Part shown: piece after piece, positions 7,516 through 15,500 of the stretch
Layout of the letters: each line of letters starts with the position of its first letter
How positions within the stretch are numbered: the first letter of the stretch is position 1
NCBI GenBank assembly: GCA_035555315.1
Contig: DATMGU010000062.1
Location: 1-21,001, forward strand
DNA: 21,001 nucleotides
Origin: DATMGU01 sp035555315
Lineage (GTDB): Bacteria; Pseudomonadota; Alphaproteobacteria; ATCC43930; CGMCC-115725
Direction of reading: 5' to 3'
The notes under the pieces: generated by a model
Database searches by the model: none
Told to the model about the DNA's origin: nothing
The model's input: only the letters and a program-made list of their open reading frames with translations
Translations under genes and position numbers: made by a program

Positions 7516-7549
7516 GCCGGCGATTGAGGAAGGCCGGCGATTGACGAAG
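7516..7549. repeat. 17-bp tandem repeat upstream of the DUF423 gene
   Basis: GCCGGCGATTGAGGAAG (7516-7532) is followed directly by a copy with one change (7533-7549). It ends 23 nt before the DUF423 start, within the probable 5' leader. Confidence 0.75.
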
Positions 7550-7572
7550 GCTGGTAGCGGCAAAGGACCATG

Positions 7573-7950
7573 ATGCAGCGACTATGGTTGGCGGCGGCGG
7601 GATTTGGTGGGTTCGGAGCCGTGCTGATCGGTGCCGTGACCGATCACATCGTCGCGGGTAACACGCAAGGCGCGCGGCTGATGGGTATAGCGTCGCAATT
7701 CGCCATGTATCACAGCCTGGCCTTGCTGGCCCTGGTCGCCCTCGTCAACCGGTTGGACGGCTTGGCGGCGCGGCTCGTCGCCCTTGCCGCCTGGCTGTTC
7801 ATCGCCGGGATCGTTTTGTTTTCGGGCAGCCTGGTGGCCTTGGCCATGACATCGTTCGTGGCGGTGGCCTACGGCGCCCCCTTCGGCGGTACCGCGTTGA
7901 TGCTCGGCTGGCTATGCTTGATCGTCGCCGCCCTCAAGGCACGCGCCTAG
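7573..7950 (+). CDS. DUF423-family small inner-membrane protein
   Basis: A 125-residue hydrophobic protein with four predicted membrane segments: about 5-27, 40-58, 63-90 and 98-122. The pattern G.FGA.LGA at the N-terminus, QFAMYHSLALL in the second helix, and FSGSL...FGG.ALMLGW in the last two match the DUF423 (YgdD-like) family. The function of this family is not established. Two adjacent ATG codons are possible starts; the second (7573) lies 5 nt after AAAGGA, a better spacing than the first (7570). It is the only plus-strand gene between 2540 and 18043 and converges on the ArsR gene with a 17-bp gap. Confidence 0.85.
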   Translation: MQRLWLAAAGFGGFGAVLIGAVTDHIVAGNTQGARLMGIASQFAMYHSLALLALVALVNRLDGLAARLVALAAWLFIAGIVLFSGSLVALAMTSFVAVAYGAPFGGTALMLGWLCLIVAALKARA

Positions 7951-7967
7951 GATCGTTTCCGACCAGG

Positions 7968-8297
7968 TCAGGCCGGCATCGGATTGCCGATGGACGCCTG
8001 AAGCGGTCTGGCGAAAGCCTCGCAAAGCGTGCGCATAACCGATACGGCATGGTTGCTCGCCAACGAATAATAGATCGTCTGTCGATCGCGCCGGGTCGCC
8101 ACAAGCTTGTCACGGCGTAGTTTTGCCAAGTGTTGAGACAAGGCCGACTGACTAAGGCCAATCATGACTTCCAACTGGCCGACAGATCTTTCGCCATCCG
8201 ACAGATAACACAGCACCATCAGGCGGTGCTCATTTCCCATGACCTTTAAGAGGGCGCTGGCTTCGCCGACGAAAGGCTTCAACTCTATTGGTTTCAT
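7968..8297 (-). CDS. ArsR-family regulator with two cysteines, possibly redox-sensing
   Basis: A 109-residue winged-helix repressor. NEHRLMVLCYL is the first conserved helix, GQLEVMIGLSQSALSQHLAKLRRDKLV the recognition helix-turn-helix, and ATRRDRQTIYYSL the wing. No metal-binding ELCVCD motif is present in the usual position. Instead there are just two cysteines, Cys30 and Cys92. The overall wording resembles the BigR/SqrR/YgaV group, in which two cysteines sense persulfide or oxidants; here the second sits about one helical turn earlier than I recall for BigR. I chose the ATG at 8297 because the upstream TTG at 8360 coincides with the -35 element. Sensing of thiol stress is inference. Confidence 0.9.
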   Translation of the reverse strand: MKPIELKPFVGEASALLKVMGNEHRLMVLCYLSDGERSVGQLEVMIGLSQSALSQHLAKLRRDKLVATRRDRQTIYYSLASNHAVSVMRTLCEAFARPLQASIGNPMPA

Positions 8298-8327
8298 GCG
8301 AAATAAATCGGCGTATTGTTTTATCCA

Positions 8328-8360
8328 ACTTAAAGATAAACTTAAATGACCCGCCGTCAA
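8328..8360 (-). promoter_or_regulatory. promoter and operator-like repeat of the ArsR gene
   Basis: Minus strand: -35 TTGACG (8355-8360), 16-bp spacer, -10 TATCTT (8333-8338). The 7-mer TTTAAGT occurs twice, at 8340-8346 and 8328-8334, 12 bp apart (about one helical turn) and overlapping the -10 element. This is where an autoregulating ArsR dimer would be expected to bind. The predicted transcript start near 8326 leaves a leader of about 29 nt without an obvious Shine-Dalgarno sequence. Confidence 0.6.
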
Positions 8361-8428
8361 GCCTGTGTAACCAAAATTACCATGAAGGGTGCGATCTCGC
8401 CGGGGGGCGGGGCCCGGTACGGATGGGC

Positions 8429-8459
8429 AAAAAAACAGCGGCGCGCAGGACGCGGCCGC
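8429..8459 (-). terminator. intrinsic terminator of trxA
   Basis: Read on the minus strand, a GC-rich stem (GCGG, bulged C, CGCG pairing with CGCGCCGC around loop TCCTG) is followed by TGTTTTTTT (7-T run, 8429-8435). It lies 37 nt beyond the trxA stop codon and separates trxA from the ArsR gene. Confidence 0.8.
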
Positions 8460-8495
8460 CGTCTGAGTCGATGGAAAGTCCGGGGGGATGGCCGC

Positions 8496-8813
8496 TTAGA
8501 GGACGCTTTCGACCCACTCGATCAGTTTCGATTTCGGCTGCGCGCCGATCTTGGTCTCGGCGACCTGGCCGCCCTTGAACAGGATCAGCGTCGGAATGCC
8601 GCGGACATTGTATTTCGACGGCGTCTTCGGATTCTCGTCGATATTGATTTTCGCGACGGTCACGCGTTCGCCCATGGTCGCTGAAATCTCATCCAGGATC
8701 GGTGCGATCATTTTGCAGGGGCCGCACCATTCGGCCCAGAAATCCACCAGAACCGGCTTCGATGAAGCGAGCACGTCGGCTTCGAACGATGCGTCGCTGA
8801 CCTTTTTGGTCAT
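8496..8813 (-). CDS. trxA: thioredoxin
   Basis: A 105-residue cytosolic thioredoxin of standard length. The active site is WCGPC (residues 29-33), preceded by VDFWAEW. The cis-proline is Pro74 in RGIPTL, and the buried Asp24 is in place. It reduces protein disulfides with electrons from thioredoxin reductase. The start at 8813 has AAAGGAG 7 nt upstream; the frame extends to 8873 but the added residues are not thioredoxin-like. It follows addA on the same strand after 169 bp, and has its own promoter and terminator, so it can be expressed apart from the addAB operon. Confidence 0.97.
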   Translation of the reverse strand: MTKKVSDASFEADVLASSKPVLVDFWAEWCGPCKMIAPILDEISATMGERVTVAKINIDENPKTPSKYNVRGIPTLILFKGGQVAETKIGAQPKSKLIEWVESVL

Positions 8814-8880
8814 GTCCAATCTCCTTTGGCGCGGCGCGCGGTCCATCTCAGTCCGTGCTGCCGACACACTCACTGCGTGA

Positions 8881-8909
8881 CACTAGGCGACGCCGGAAAG
8901 CAGCGTCAA
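8881..8909 (-). promoter_or_regulatory. sigma70-type promoter of trxA
   Basis: Minus strand -35 TTGACG (8904-8909), 17-bp spacer, -10 CTAGTG (8881-8886), close to the alphaproteobacterial housekeeping consensus. It lies entirely in the addA-trxA spacer, giving a leader of about 60 nt. Confidence 0.75.
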
Positions 8910-8982
8910 GTGACCCCCCATCGTCGATCGGGGCATGGGTGCAATGTCCTGTGGACTATTCTCTCCCGGCTTCGGATGGCGC

Positions 8983-11900
8983 TCAGGAGTCCAGGTCGAC
9001 CGGCATCAGGCGCGGGCCGTCGGTCCAGAGCAGGGCCGCCCGCACCGGGCGGCCGGGATAGATCGCCGCCAGGGCCGCGCGATAAGCGCGCAATTGTTCG
9101 CGATACAGCGGGGCGATGTCGGCCTGGTGGCGGGGCGGCGGCCGGTTGGTCTTGTAGTCGACGATCAGCACGGCCGCGTCGGTGACCACCAGCCGATCGA
9201 TCCGGCCACTGATCACCCGGCCCTCGATCAGGCCGACCACCGGCACTTCGGCCCGGCTGCCCGGCCCGAAGATCGGCGCGAAATCCGGATCGGCCAGAAC
9301 AGCGAGCGTTTCCCGCGCGATCGCCGCCTGCTCCACGGGATCGAGGTCGTGGGCGGGGCTGGCGAGATACCGGCGCGTCGCCGCTTCGACCGACTCGCGC
9401 GGCAGGTCGGGCAGGGTCTGCAACAGGCGGTGCACGATCAGGCCGCGGCGAAACCGCCTGCCATCATCGGCCGCCAGCGGCGACAAAACAGCCGGGTCGG
9501 GCAGGCTGGGCCGGCTCGCGACCAGCGGGCGCGGCGGCGCCGGCTCCGGCGGCGGCGGCGCATCGATCCAGGCGGGCAGCGCCGGGGGGGATGCGTCGAG
9601 GGACGCGCGCGGCGGCTCCGTCACCGGTGCCGCCTGCTGCCGGCAGGCATAGCGTCGGACCAAGCCGGGTTGCGGTCCGGGCGGCTGGGCTATCGTGTCG
9701 AAGGCGGCGATCTCCTCCACCGGGGTGAGATCCGCCATGCCGGCGGCGATCATGTCGTACCAGCACGGGCTGCCGCCGGCCGGCGCGCGCTTGGTGCGCC
9801 AGCCGCCGATATAGAGCCGATCGGCCGCGCGGGTCAGCGCCACGTAAAGCAGCCTGCGGTATTCGTCGTCGCGCCGGCGGCACGCGGCCTCCCGCGCCGC
9901 GGCCGCGACCGGTTCGCCCTGGCCGCGCGCCGGCACCCAGAGCAGCGGGCCGGTGGCCGGGGCCAGCTTTTCAGACCCGAGCTTTTCGGGCCCCAGCTTT
10001 GGCCAGAGCAGACTCGGTACCTGGGTCGGTACGGCGACCGTATCCGGCAGGAAGACGATCGGCGCCTGCAGCCCTTTGGCGCCGTGCACCGTCATGATCC
10101 TGACCTCGTTCCGTCCGGCCGGGTCCGGGTCGCGCTTGGCCTCGAGCTCGCCGCGATCGAGCCAGGCGAGAAAACCCTGCAGCGACGGCACATGGGCCGC
10201 TTCATAGGCGAGGGTCTGCGCCAGGAATTCGTCGATCGCGTCATTGGCCTGCAGGCCCAGCCGGCCGATCAGCCGCTTCCGACCCTGACGCGGGCCCAGC
10301 ACCTCGGCGAACAACTCGTAGGGCGGCCGGTAATCGGCCTCGGCCAGGAGGTCGGCCAGAAACCGATGCGCGGCCTCGAATCGCGGGGTCTCGGCGCCGC
10401 GCCGGCGCAACTCGCGCCACAGATCCACCTCGCCCCGGTGATGGGCCAGCGCGAAAAGCTCGTCCTCTTCGAGCCCAATCAACGGTCCTTTCAAGACGGT
10501 GGCGAGCGTCAGATCGTCTTCCGGCATCAGCAGGAACCGGCCGAGCGCCAGCAGGTCCATCACCGCCAATTGTTCGGTCAGCACCATGCGGTCGGCGCCG
10601 GCGACCGGGATCCGGCGCTGTTTCAACGCACGGACGACATCCTCGACGAAGCCGCCGCGCCGGCGCACCAGGATCATGATGTCGCCGGGCTGGATCGGCC
10701 GGTCGCGCGACTCCAGCCGCTCCCCCCGATCCAGCCAGTCGCGAATCGTCGCCGCGATCTGCCCGGCCAGGCGGGCGCTCGGCGCTTCGGCGAGATGCTG
10801 CTCGACCGGCGGCTCCCAGGGCGGTGGTTCATCGGCCTCGTCGGGCTCGATCACCGGCCAGAGTTCGACCAGCCCCGCCTGGCCGACGCGCGAGGCGGCG
10901 TGGCGGATCGGCAGGTCGTCGATCGCCACCCCGGCACGGGCCTCCGGCCGGGCGAACACCGCGTCGACCAGCGCCAGCACCGCCTCCGTCGAGCGGAACG
11001 ACACGTCGAGCGGCACCAGGTTCCAGCGCCCTTCGGCGGCGTGCACGCGCTCCTTGAAATGATCGCGCATGGCGATGAAGGCCGCCGGATCGGCCCGCTG
11101 AAAGCTGTAGATCGACTGTTTCGCGTCGCCGACCGCGAAGATCGTCCGCGCCGGTTCCCGCGCGCCAAGCCCGCTGAAGAATTCCTCGGCCAGTGCCCTG
11201 ACGATCTGCCATTGATCCGGGTTGGTGTCCTGCGCCTCGTCGATCAGGATGTGATCGATGCCGCCATCCAGCTTGAACAGCACCCAAGGGGCTACCCCCG
11301 GTGTCGATAGCAGCCGGCAGGCGGCCAGGATCAGGTCGTCGTAATCCAACAGACCGCGTCGGCGCTTCAGCGTGTCGTATCGATCGAGCACGCTGCCCGC
11401 CACCCGGATGAGGGCGGTGGTGGCGCCGGCCACCACCAGGGCGGCCCGGCGCGCGCAGAACGCGATCAGCCGTTCCTGCTCGGCGCGCAGACTCTCCTCC
11501 GCCCAGGGGTTGGCCTTCAGCACCTCTTTGGTGGCGAGCGTTTTGCGCGGCTCACCCTTGCCGGTCACGAAGACGTCCAGATAGGCCTCGATCTCCGCGA
11601 CGCGTCGCTCGGCATGCGCCAGCCACGGGGCTATCGCGGCGGCGTGCTTGAGATCGGTCGATTTCGTCGACTCCGCCAGCACCCCGACGACCCGGCGCAA
11701 CCCGGCCGCGTCGAAAGCGGCATCTTCGCAGGCTTTCGCCAGGAACGCGGCCTCGGTCTCGCCGGGCGGCAGCCCCAGGCATGCGCGGACCAAGCCCGCG
11801 AACCGCTCATGCCCGTCCGGGCCGGCGATCAACTCGCGGACCCGGCCGCGTTCCAACAGCGTTTCCGACAGCAGCCGGGTGAAGCCGCTCTCCTGGACAT

Positions 11901-12480
11901 GACCGGTCACCTCGGCCAGCGCCCGGGCGAGCGGGCTGTCCGGTTCGGCGCGCGCCGCCGTGACCATCTCCGCCTGGGCCTGGGCGACCAGCTCCGCCTG
12001 GGTCCGGTCGTCCATCAGCTCGAAATGCGGGGCGACATCGGCTTCCAGGGGAAAGCGCCGCAGCAGCGATTGGCAGAAGGCGTGGATCGTCTCAATGCGC
12101 ATGCCACCAGGGCTGTCGAGCACCCGGGCGAAGAGGCGACGGGCGGCGGCGGCGGTTTCCGGTTCCGGCGGCTTGCCGGTCAAGGTCATCAATTCGTCGC
12201 GCAGCGCGCTGTCGGAATGGGTCGCCCAGGCGCTCAGCCTATCGTTCACCCGATTCGCCATTTCCGCCGCGGCCGCCTTGGTGAAGGTCAGGCACAACAG
12301 CCGCGACGGCGGCGTGCCGGTCAGCAACAAGGTCAAGACGCGGTCGGTCAGCACCTTGGTCTTGCCGGTCCCGGCCGAGGCCGCGACCCAGATCGAGCGG
12401 GCCGGGTCCGCCGCGACGCGCTGGCGGGCGCCGGGGTCCAGATCGGCTAAATCCAGATCGATATCCAGCGGATCGGTCAT
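8983..12480 (-). CDS. addA: AddA, helicase-nuclease subunit of double-strand break repair
   Basis: A 1165-residue UvrD-like superfamily 1 helicase with a C-terminal RecB-type nuclease. Motifs: Walker A ASAGTGKT (about 34-41), DEAQD (about 413), GDAKQSIYSFQRAD (about 450), SFRSTEAV (about 492), VHGAKGLQAP (about 797), YVALTRAADRLY (about 877), and nuclease GRIDRL...VDYKTNR (about 1090-1112). AddAB resects broken ends and loads RecA, the alphaproteobacterial counterpart of RecBCD. ATG at 12480 overlaps the addB stop by 4 nt (ATGA), so translation is coupled and both subunits are made together. A 15-bp tandem repeat (9964-10004) lies between motifs V and VI. Confidence 0.97.
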   Translation of the reverse strand: MTDPLDIDLDLADLDPGARQRVAADPARSIWVAASAGTGKTKVLTDRVLTLLLTGTPPSRLLCLTFTKAAAAEMANRVNDRLSAWATHSDSALRDELMTLTGKPPEPETAAAARRLFARVLDSPGGMRIETIHAFCQSLLRRFPLEADVAPHFELMDDRTQAELVAQAQAEMVTAARAEPDSPLARALAEVTGHVQESGFTRLLSETLLERGRVRELIAGPDGHERFAGLVRACLGLPPGETEAAFLAKACEDAAFDAAGLRRVVGVLAESTKSTDLKHAAAIAPWLAHAERRVAEIEAYLDVFVTGKGEPRKTLATKEVLKANPWAEESLRAEQERLIAFCARRAALVVAGATTALIRVAGSVLDRYDTLKRRRGLLDYDDLILAACRLLSTPGVAPWVLFKLDGGIDHILIDEAQDTNPDQWQIVRALAEEFFSGLGAREPARTIFAVGDAKQSIYSFQRADPAAFIAMRDHFKERVHAAEGRWNLVPLDVSFRSTEAVLALVDAVFARPEARAGVAIDDLPIRHAASRVGQAGLVELWPVIEPDEADEPPPWEPPVEQHLAEAPSARLAGQIAATIRDWLDRGERLESRDRPIQPGDIMILVRRRGGFVEDVVRALKQRRIPVAGADRMVLTEQLAVMDLLALGRFLLMPEDDLTLATVLKGPLIGLEEDELFALAHHRGEVDLWRELRRRGAETPRFEAAHRFLADLLAEADYRPPYELFAEVLGPRQGRKRLIGRLGLQANDAIDEFLAQTLAYEAAHVPSLQGFLAWLDRGELEAKRDPDPAGRNEVRIMTVHGAKGLQAPIVFLPDTVAVPTQVPSLLWPKLGPEKLGSEKLAPATGPLLWVPARGQGEPVAAAAREAACRRRDDEYRRLLYVALTRAADRLYIGGWRTKRAPAGGSPCWYDMIAAGMADLTPVEEIAAFDTIAQPPGPQPGLVRRYACRQQAAPVTEPPRASLDASPPALPAWIDAPPPPEPAPPRPLVASRPSLPDPAVLSPLAADDGRRFRRGLIVHRLLQTLPDLPRESVEAATRRYLASPAHDLDPVEQAAIARETLAVLADPDFAPIFGPGSRAEVPVVGLIEGRVISGRIDRLVVTDAAVLIVDYKTNRPPPRHQADIAPLYREQLRAYRAALAAIYPGRPVRAALLWTDGPRLMPVDLDS
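9964..10004. repeat. in-frame 15-bp tandem repeat inside addA
   Basis: About 2.7 copies of a 15-bp unit (starts at 9964, 9979, 9994) encode the sequence KLGPE-KLGSE-KLAP on the minus strand. The period is a multiple of three, so copy change would keep the frame. It falls in a variable linker shortly after helicase motif V. Confidence 0.75.
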
Positions 12481-15400
12481 GAGGCATCACCCGTCGCCCA
12501 TTCCGCGACCCGGGCCAGATGGCCGTAATCGCTGTAACGCGGCTCCCAGCCGGGCCTCGGCCGGGCGCGATAGGGCGTCGCCGGATCGTCGAAGCGGGCG
12601 GCCAGCGCCTGCAACCCCTCCATCGCCTGCCTGGCCAAATCGGCCAGACCGGCGGCATCCATCTTGATGGGCTTTTCCTCGCCCGCCGGATCGCCGCCGG
12701 ACAGCCGCCAGAAGGCCAGTTCGGCGATGGCGCCGGCCGGCACGCCATCGAAGCCGCCCGCCGCCAGGATCGCCGCCTCCAGCGGCAGCTGCGGCGCGAA
12801 GCCCAGCTCGATATCCTTCGGCTTCGGCGGCTGACCGGTCTTGTAATCGATGATCGCGGCACCGCCGGCACGCAGCCGGTCGATCCGATCGGCCTTGGCG
12901 GTCAGCACGAAGCCACCGGCCGGCGCCGCCCATTCCAGCCTGCCCCGGATTTCGGTCAGGCTTTGCGCCAGCGCCGGCCGGCGGGCGCGTTCGGTGACGG
13001 CGAACCACTCGGCGACGGCGAGAAATCTAGGCCACCAGAAGGCCCAGACGCCCGGCCGGTCGAGCGCCGCGCCGAACACCTGCCGGCCGATCGCCGCGAG
13101 GGCCGCCGCCGGATCCTCCGGCAGGCCGCTGCCCGGCGCGGGAGCATCGGGGGCGAGCGGATAGGCGCGCATGAACTGATCGAGGGCGTCATGAATGAAG
13201 CTGCCCCGCTCCGCGGCACCGGGATCGGCATCGATCGGATCGAGCGCCTTGAGACGCAGCACGCGCTTGGCATAAAGCGCGTAGGGATCGCGCATCCAGG
13301 TCTCGACCTCGGTGACCGAAACCCGGCGCGGCCGGGCCGCGACCGGCGGGCGGGGGGCGGGGGCCGCGCGCGGGCTGATCGCCGGGGGGTGATCGAGCAG
13401 CGCCTGCAGGCTACGAAAGCTCGCATAGGGGCCGGCATCGACCACGGTGCCGGTGGCGCGCAGCACCGCGTCGAGGCGCAGCAGCCAGCGCGACGGCACG
13501 GTCGGCGCCCCTTCGACGCGGGTGGCGCGGGTCAGCACGACATGGCGGGCGCCGAGGCCGTTGACGAAATCATGGGCGGCGATGCCGACCTGCATCTCGG
13601 GCGAGGGCAGGCCAAAATCCTGGCGCATCGGCCGCGACAGCCAGGGGTCCGCACCGGGATCGGCCGGCCAGACGCCGTCGTTGAGGCCGCCCAGGATGAC
13701 GAGGTCGGCCTGCTGCAGCCGTGCCTCGACGGTGCCCAGGATGGCCAGCCTGGGGTGCCGGCCAAAACTGGGGCGCACCACCGAGCCGCTCATCAGCGCC
13801 TCCAGCAGCACCGGGTAGTCGGCGCCGCGGATCGGCTCGAACTCGCCGGCCGCCCCGGCAAGCTCGGCGACGAAGCCGGCCAGCGCCTCGCCCGCGTCGC
13901 CCCGCCACAGCCGCTCCGGACCGCTCGCTTGATCGGTCGCGGCGAGGGCCTCGGCGACCGCCACATGCTCGGCGAGCACCGCCGCCAGCAGGGTCTCGCC
14001 AGCGGCGATCTGAGCGCAGAGCGGTCCCAGAACGACCGCCAACCGATCGACCAAGGCGATGAGATCGGCCCGGTCGTTCGCCGGTGCTTCCGCCAGCGCC
14101 AGACGCAGGCCGGCGATGCCCGGCGCGGGGCGGGGTCCGCGCAGGATGGCGCGTTCCAGGGCGCGAATTTTGGCGCGGAAGGCTCCGGGTGCCAGGCCGG
14201 CGGCGGCCAAGGGGTGTTTCAAGGCGGCGAGCAACGGCACCGGCGCCAGCTCCTGCAGCACCGCCTCGGCCAGGAGGCGCAGATAGGTGCCGGGCGCGGT
14301 CTGGTTCAACGGCAGGCCGGCGCTGTCATCGATCTCGATGCCCCAGCGGCCCAATTCGGCGGCGACCCGGCGGGCGAGGCTCCGGTCCGGCGTCACCAGC
14401 ATGGCGGTCTCGCCCGGCTGTTCCAGCCGCTCGCGCAGGATCAGGGCGATGACGCCGGCTTCCTCCTGGGGGCCGAGGCAATCCAGGCGGCTCACCCCGT
14501 CGATGGCATCGGCGGGCAGCCGGCGCAGCGCCCGCCATTGGTCGGTCACCGCCGCCGGACGCATCAGCTCGGTGGCCAGCATGGCGCGGCCGGGCAGGCC
14601 GGAGGCGATGGCGCCGCCCCCGTGATCCCACGCCGCCACATCGTCATGGGCGACGCCCATGCGGCTCAGCAGCTCCGCCATGCCCCATTGCGGGTGGCTC
14701 GGATCCTCCGCGATCGCGGCCCAGCTCGCCGGATCGGCGGCGACGTCCAGACCGGGCAGGACCACGGCGCCACCCGGCAGCAGGGCGATCTGGGTCAACA
14801 AATCGGCGGCGGCGGGGACGGCGCTGGCGAAACCGGCGGCGATCACCGGCCGATCGGGGGGGCTCGCCCGCCATTGCGCGGCCTGCGCCGCCATCAGCCG
14901 GTTGCGCCGCTCGGCCGGGTCGAGCGCGCCGATACCCTCCAGAACCGCCGGCCAGGCGGTCGTGAGAATGTCCAGGAATTTGAGCGTCAGCTCCCAATGC
15001 CGGGCGTATTCCTTGGGCACCAGGCCGGGCAGCACGGTGAGGCTGCAGCCCTGCGCCTGGACCTGATCCATCAGGCGGGCGAGGTCGGTCGCCAGCGTCG
15101 CTGCCTGGCCGGGCAGGATCTCGCTGCGCCGGGCCCGGCCCCAATGACGGATCAGCCGCGCCAGCAGCAGGCGGCGGCGCAAGCCGCCGATCTCCGGCGG
15201 CAGGTCCAGATCGGCACGCAGCGTTTCGCTGGCGCTCAGCGACACCTCATCGGCATCGATATCGCCCAGCGCCGAGAGGCGCGGCAACAGCATCGCCGCG
15301 CCATTGCCGGTGCGCAAAAACGCCTCGCGCAACGCCCGGCAGGACCGGCGGGTCGGCAGCAAGACGGTGACGTCGGCGAGATCGAGCGGGTCGGCGCCGA

Positions 15401-15500
15401 CCCGCCGGCGAATGCCGAGCGCCAACGCGTCGAGGAACGGCAGATGGGCCGGGATGGTGAAGACGGCGGCCCGGCGCGGCCCGGAGGTATCTTCCGTCAT
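12477..15500 (-). CDS. addB: AddB, partner subunit of double-strand break repair nuclease
   Basis: A 1007-residue protein of the alphaproteobacterial AddB type. The N-terminal region (AVFTIPAHLPFLDALA, then VTVLLPTRRSCRALREAF at about 44-61) is an inactivated helicase-like fold. The C-terminal nuclease carries AKADRIDRL and IIDYKTGQPP (about 880). The last 300 residues contain no cysteine, so the iron-sulfur cluster described for Firmicute AddB is absent. Family knowledge: AddB cuts the opposite strand to AddA and scans for Chi-like sites. The start at 15500 overlaps the murU stop by 1 nt (TGATG), and its stop overlaps addA. The frame extends to 15575 inside murU but family similarity begins at MTEDT. 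Confidence 0.95.
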   Translation of the reverse strand: MTEDTSGPRRAAVFTIPAHLPFLDALALGIRRRVGADPLDLADVTVLLPTRRSCRALREAFLRTGNGAAMLLPRLSALGDIDADEVSLSASETLRADLDLPPEIGGLRRRLLLARLIRHWGRARRSEILPGQAATLATDLARLMDQVQAQGCSLTVLPGLVPKEYARHWELTLKFLDILTTAWPAVLEGIGALDPAERRNRLMAAQAAQWRASPPDRPVIAAGFASAVPAAADLLTQIALLPGGAVVLPGLDVAADPASWAAIAEDPSHPQWGMAELLSRMGVAHDDVAAWDHGGGAIASGLPGRAMLATELMRPAAVTDQWRALRRLPADAIDGVSRLDCLGPQEEAGVIALILRERLEQPGETAMLVTPDRSLARRVAAELGRWGIEIDDSAGLPLNQTAPGTYLRLLAEAVLQELAPVPLLAALKHPLAAAGLAPGAFRAKIRALERAILRGPRPAPGIAGLRLALAEAPANDRADLIALVDRLAVVLGPLCAQIAAGETLLAAVLAEHVAVAEALAATDQASGPERLWRGDAGEALAGFVAELAGAAGEFEPIRGADYPVLLEALMSGSVVRPSFGRHPRLAILGTVEARLQQADLVILGGLNDGVWPADPGADPWLSRPMRQDFGLPSPEMQVGIAAHDFVNGLGARHVVLTRATRVEGAPTVPSRWLLRLDAVLRATGTVVDAGPYASFRSLQALLDHPPAISPRAAPAPRPPVAARPRRVSVTEVETWMRDPYALYAKRVLRLKALDPIDADPGAAERGSFIHDALDQFMRAYPLAPDAPAPGSGLPEDPAAALAAIGRQVFGAALDRPGVWAFWWPRFLAVAEWFAVTERARRPALAQSLTEIRGRLEWAAPAGGFVLTAKADRIDRLRAGGAAIIDYKTGQPPKPKDIELGFAPQLPLEAAILAAGGFDGVPAGAIAELAFWRLSGGDPAGEEKPIKMDAAGLADLARQAMEGLQALAARFDDPATPYRARPRPGWEPRYSDYGHLARVAEWATGDAS

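Larger units (their letters stand above)
7018..7572. other. 555-bp non-coding stretch with direct repeats
   Basis: Open frames exist on both strands (7011-7544 plus, 7040-7288 minus), but both read as low-complexity arginine- or proline-rich protein with no family signature, so I call neither. The stretch holds a 13-bp direct repeat (7229-7241 and 7245-7257) and a 17-bp tandem repeat (7516-7549). It carries the leader of the minus-strand helicase on one side and that of the plus-strand DUF423 gene on the other. I could not identify clear promoter hexamers. Confidence 0.5.

Noticed and set aside
7011..7544. Open frame of 177 codons between the helicase and DUF423 genes
   Set aside because: It overlaps the helicase start, lacks a ribosome binding site and reads as basic low-complexity protein without a family pattern.
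8298..8360. TTG start at 8360 for the ArsR gene
   Set aside because: That TTG is the first triplet of a TTGACG -35 element with a matching -10 element downstream, so it should not be in the transcript.
8935..11310. 791-codon open frame on the plus strand
   Set aside because: Antisense to addA; rich in Arg, Gly and His with no recognisable domain.
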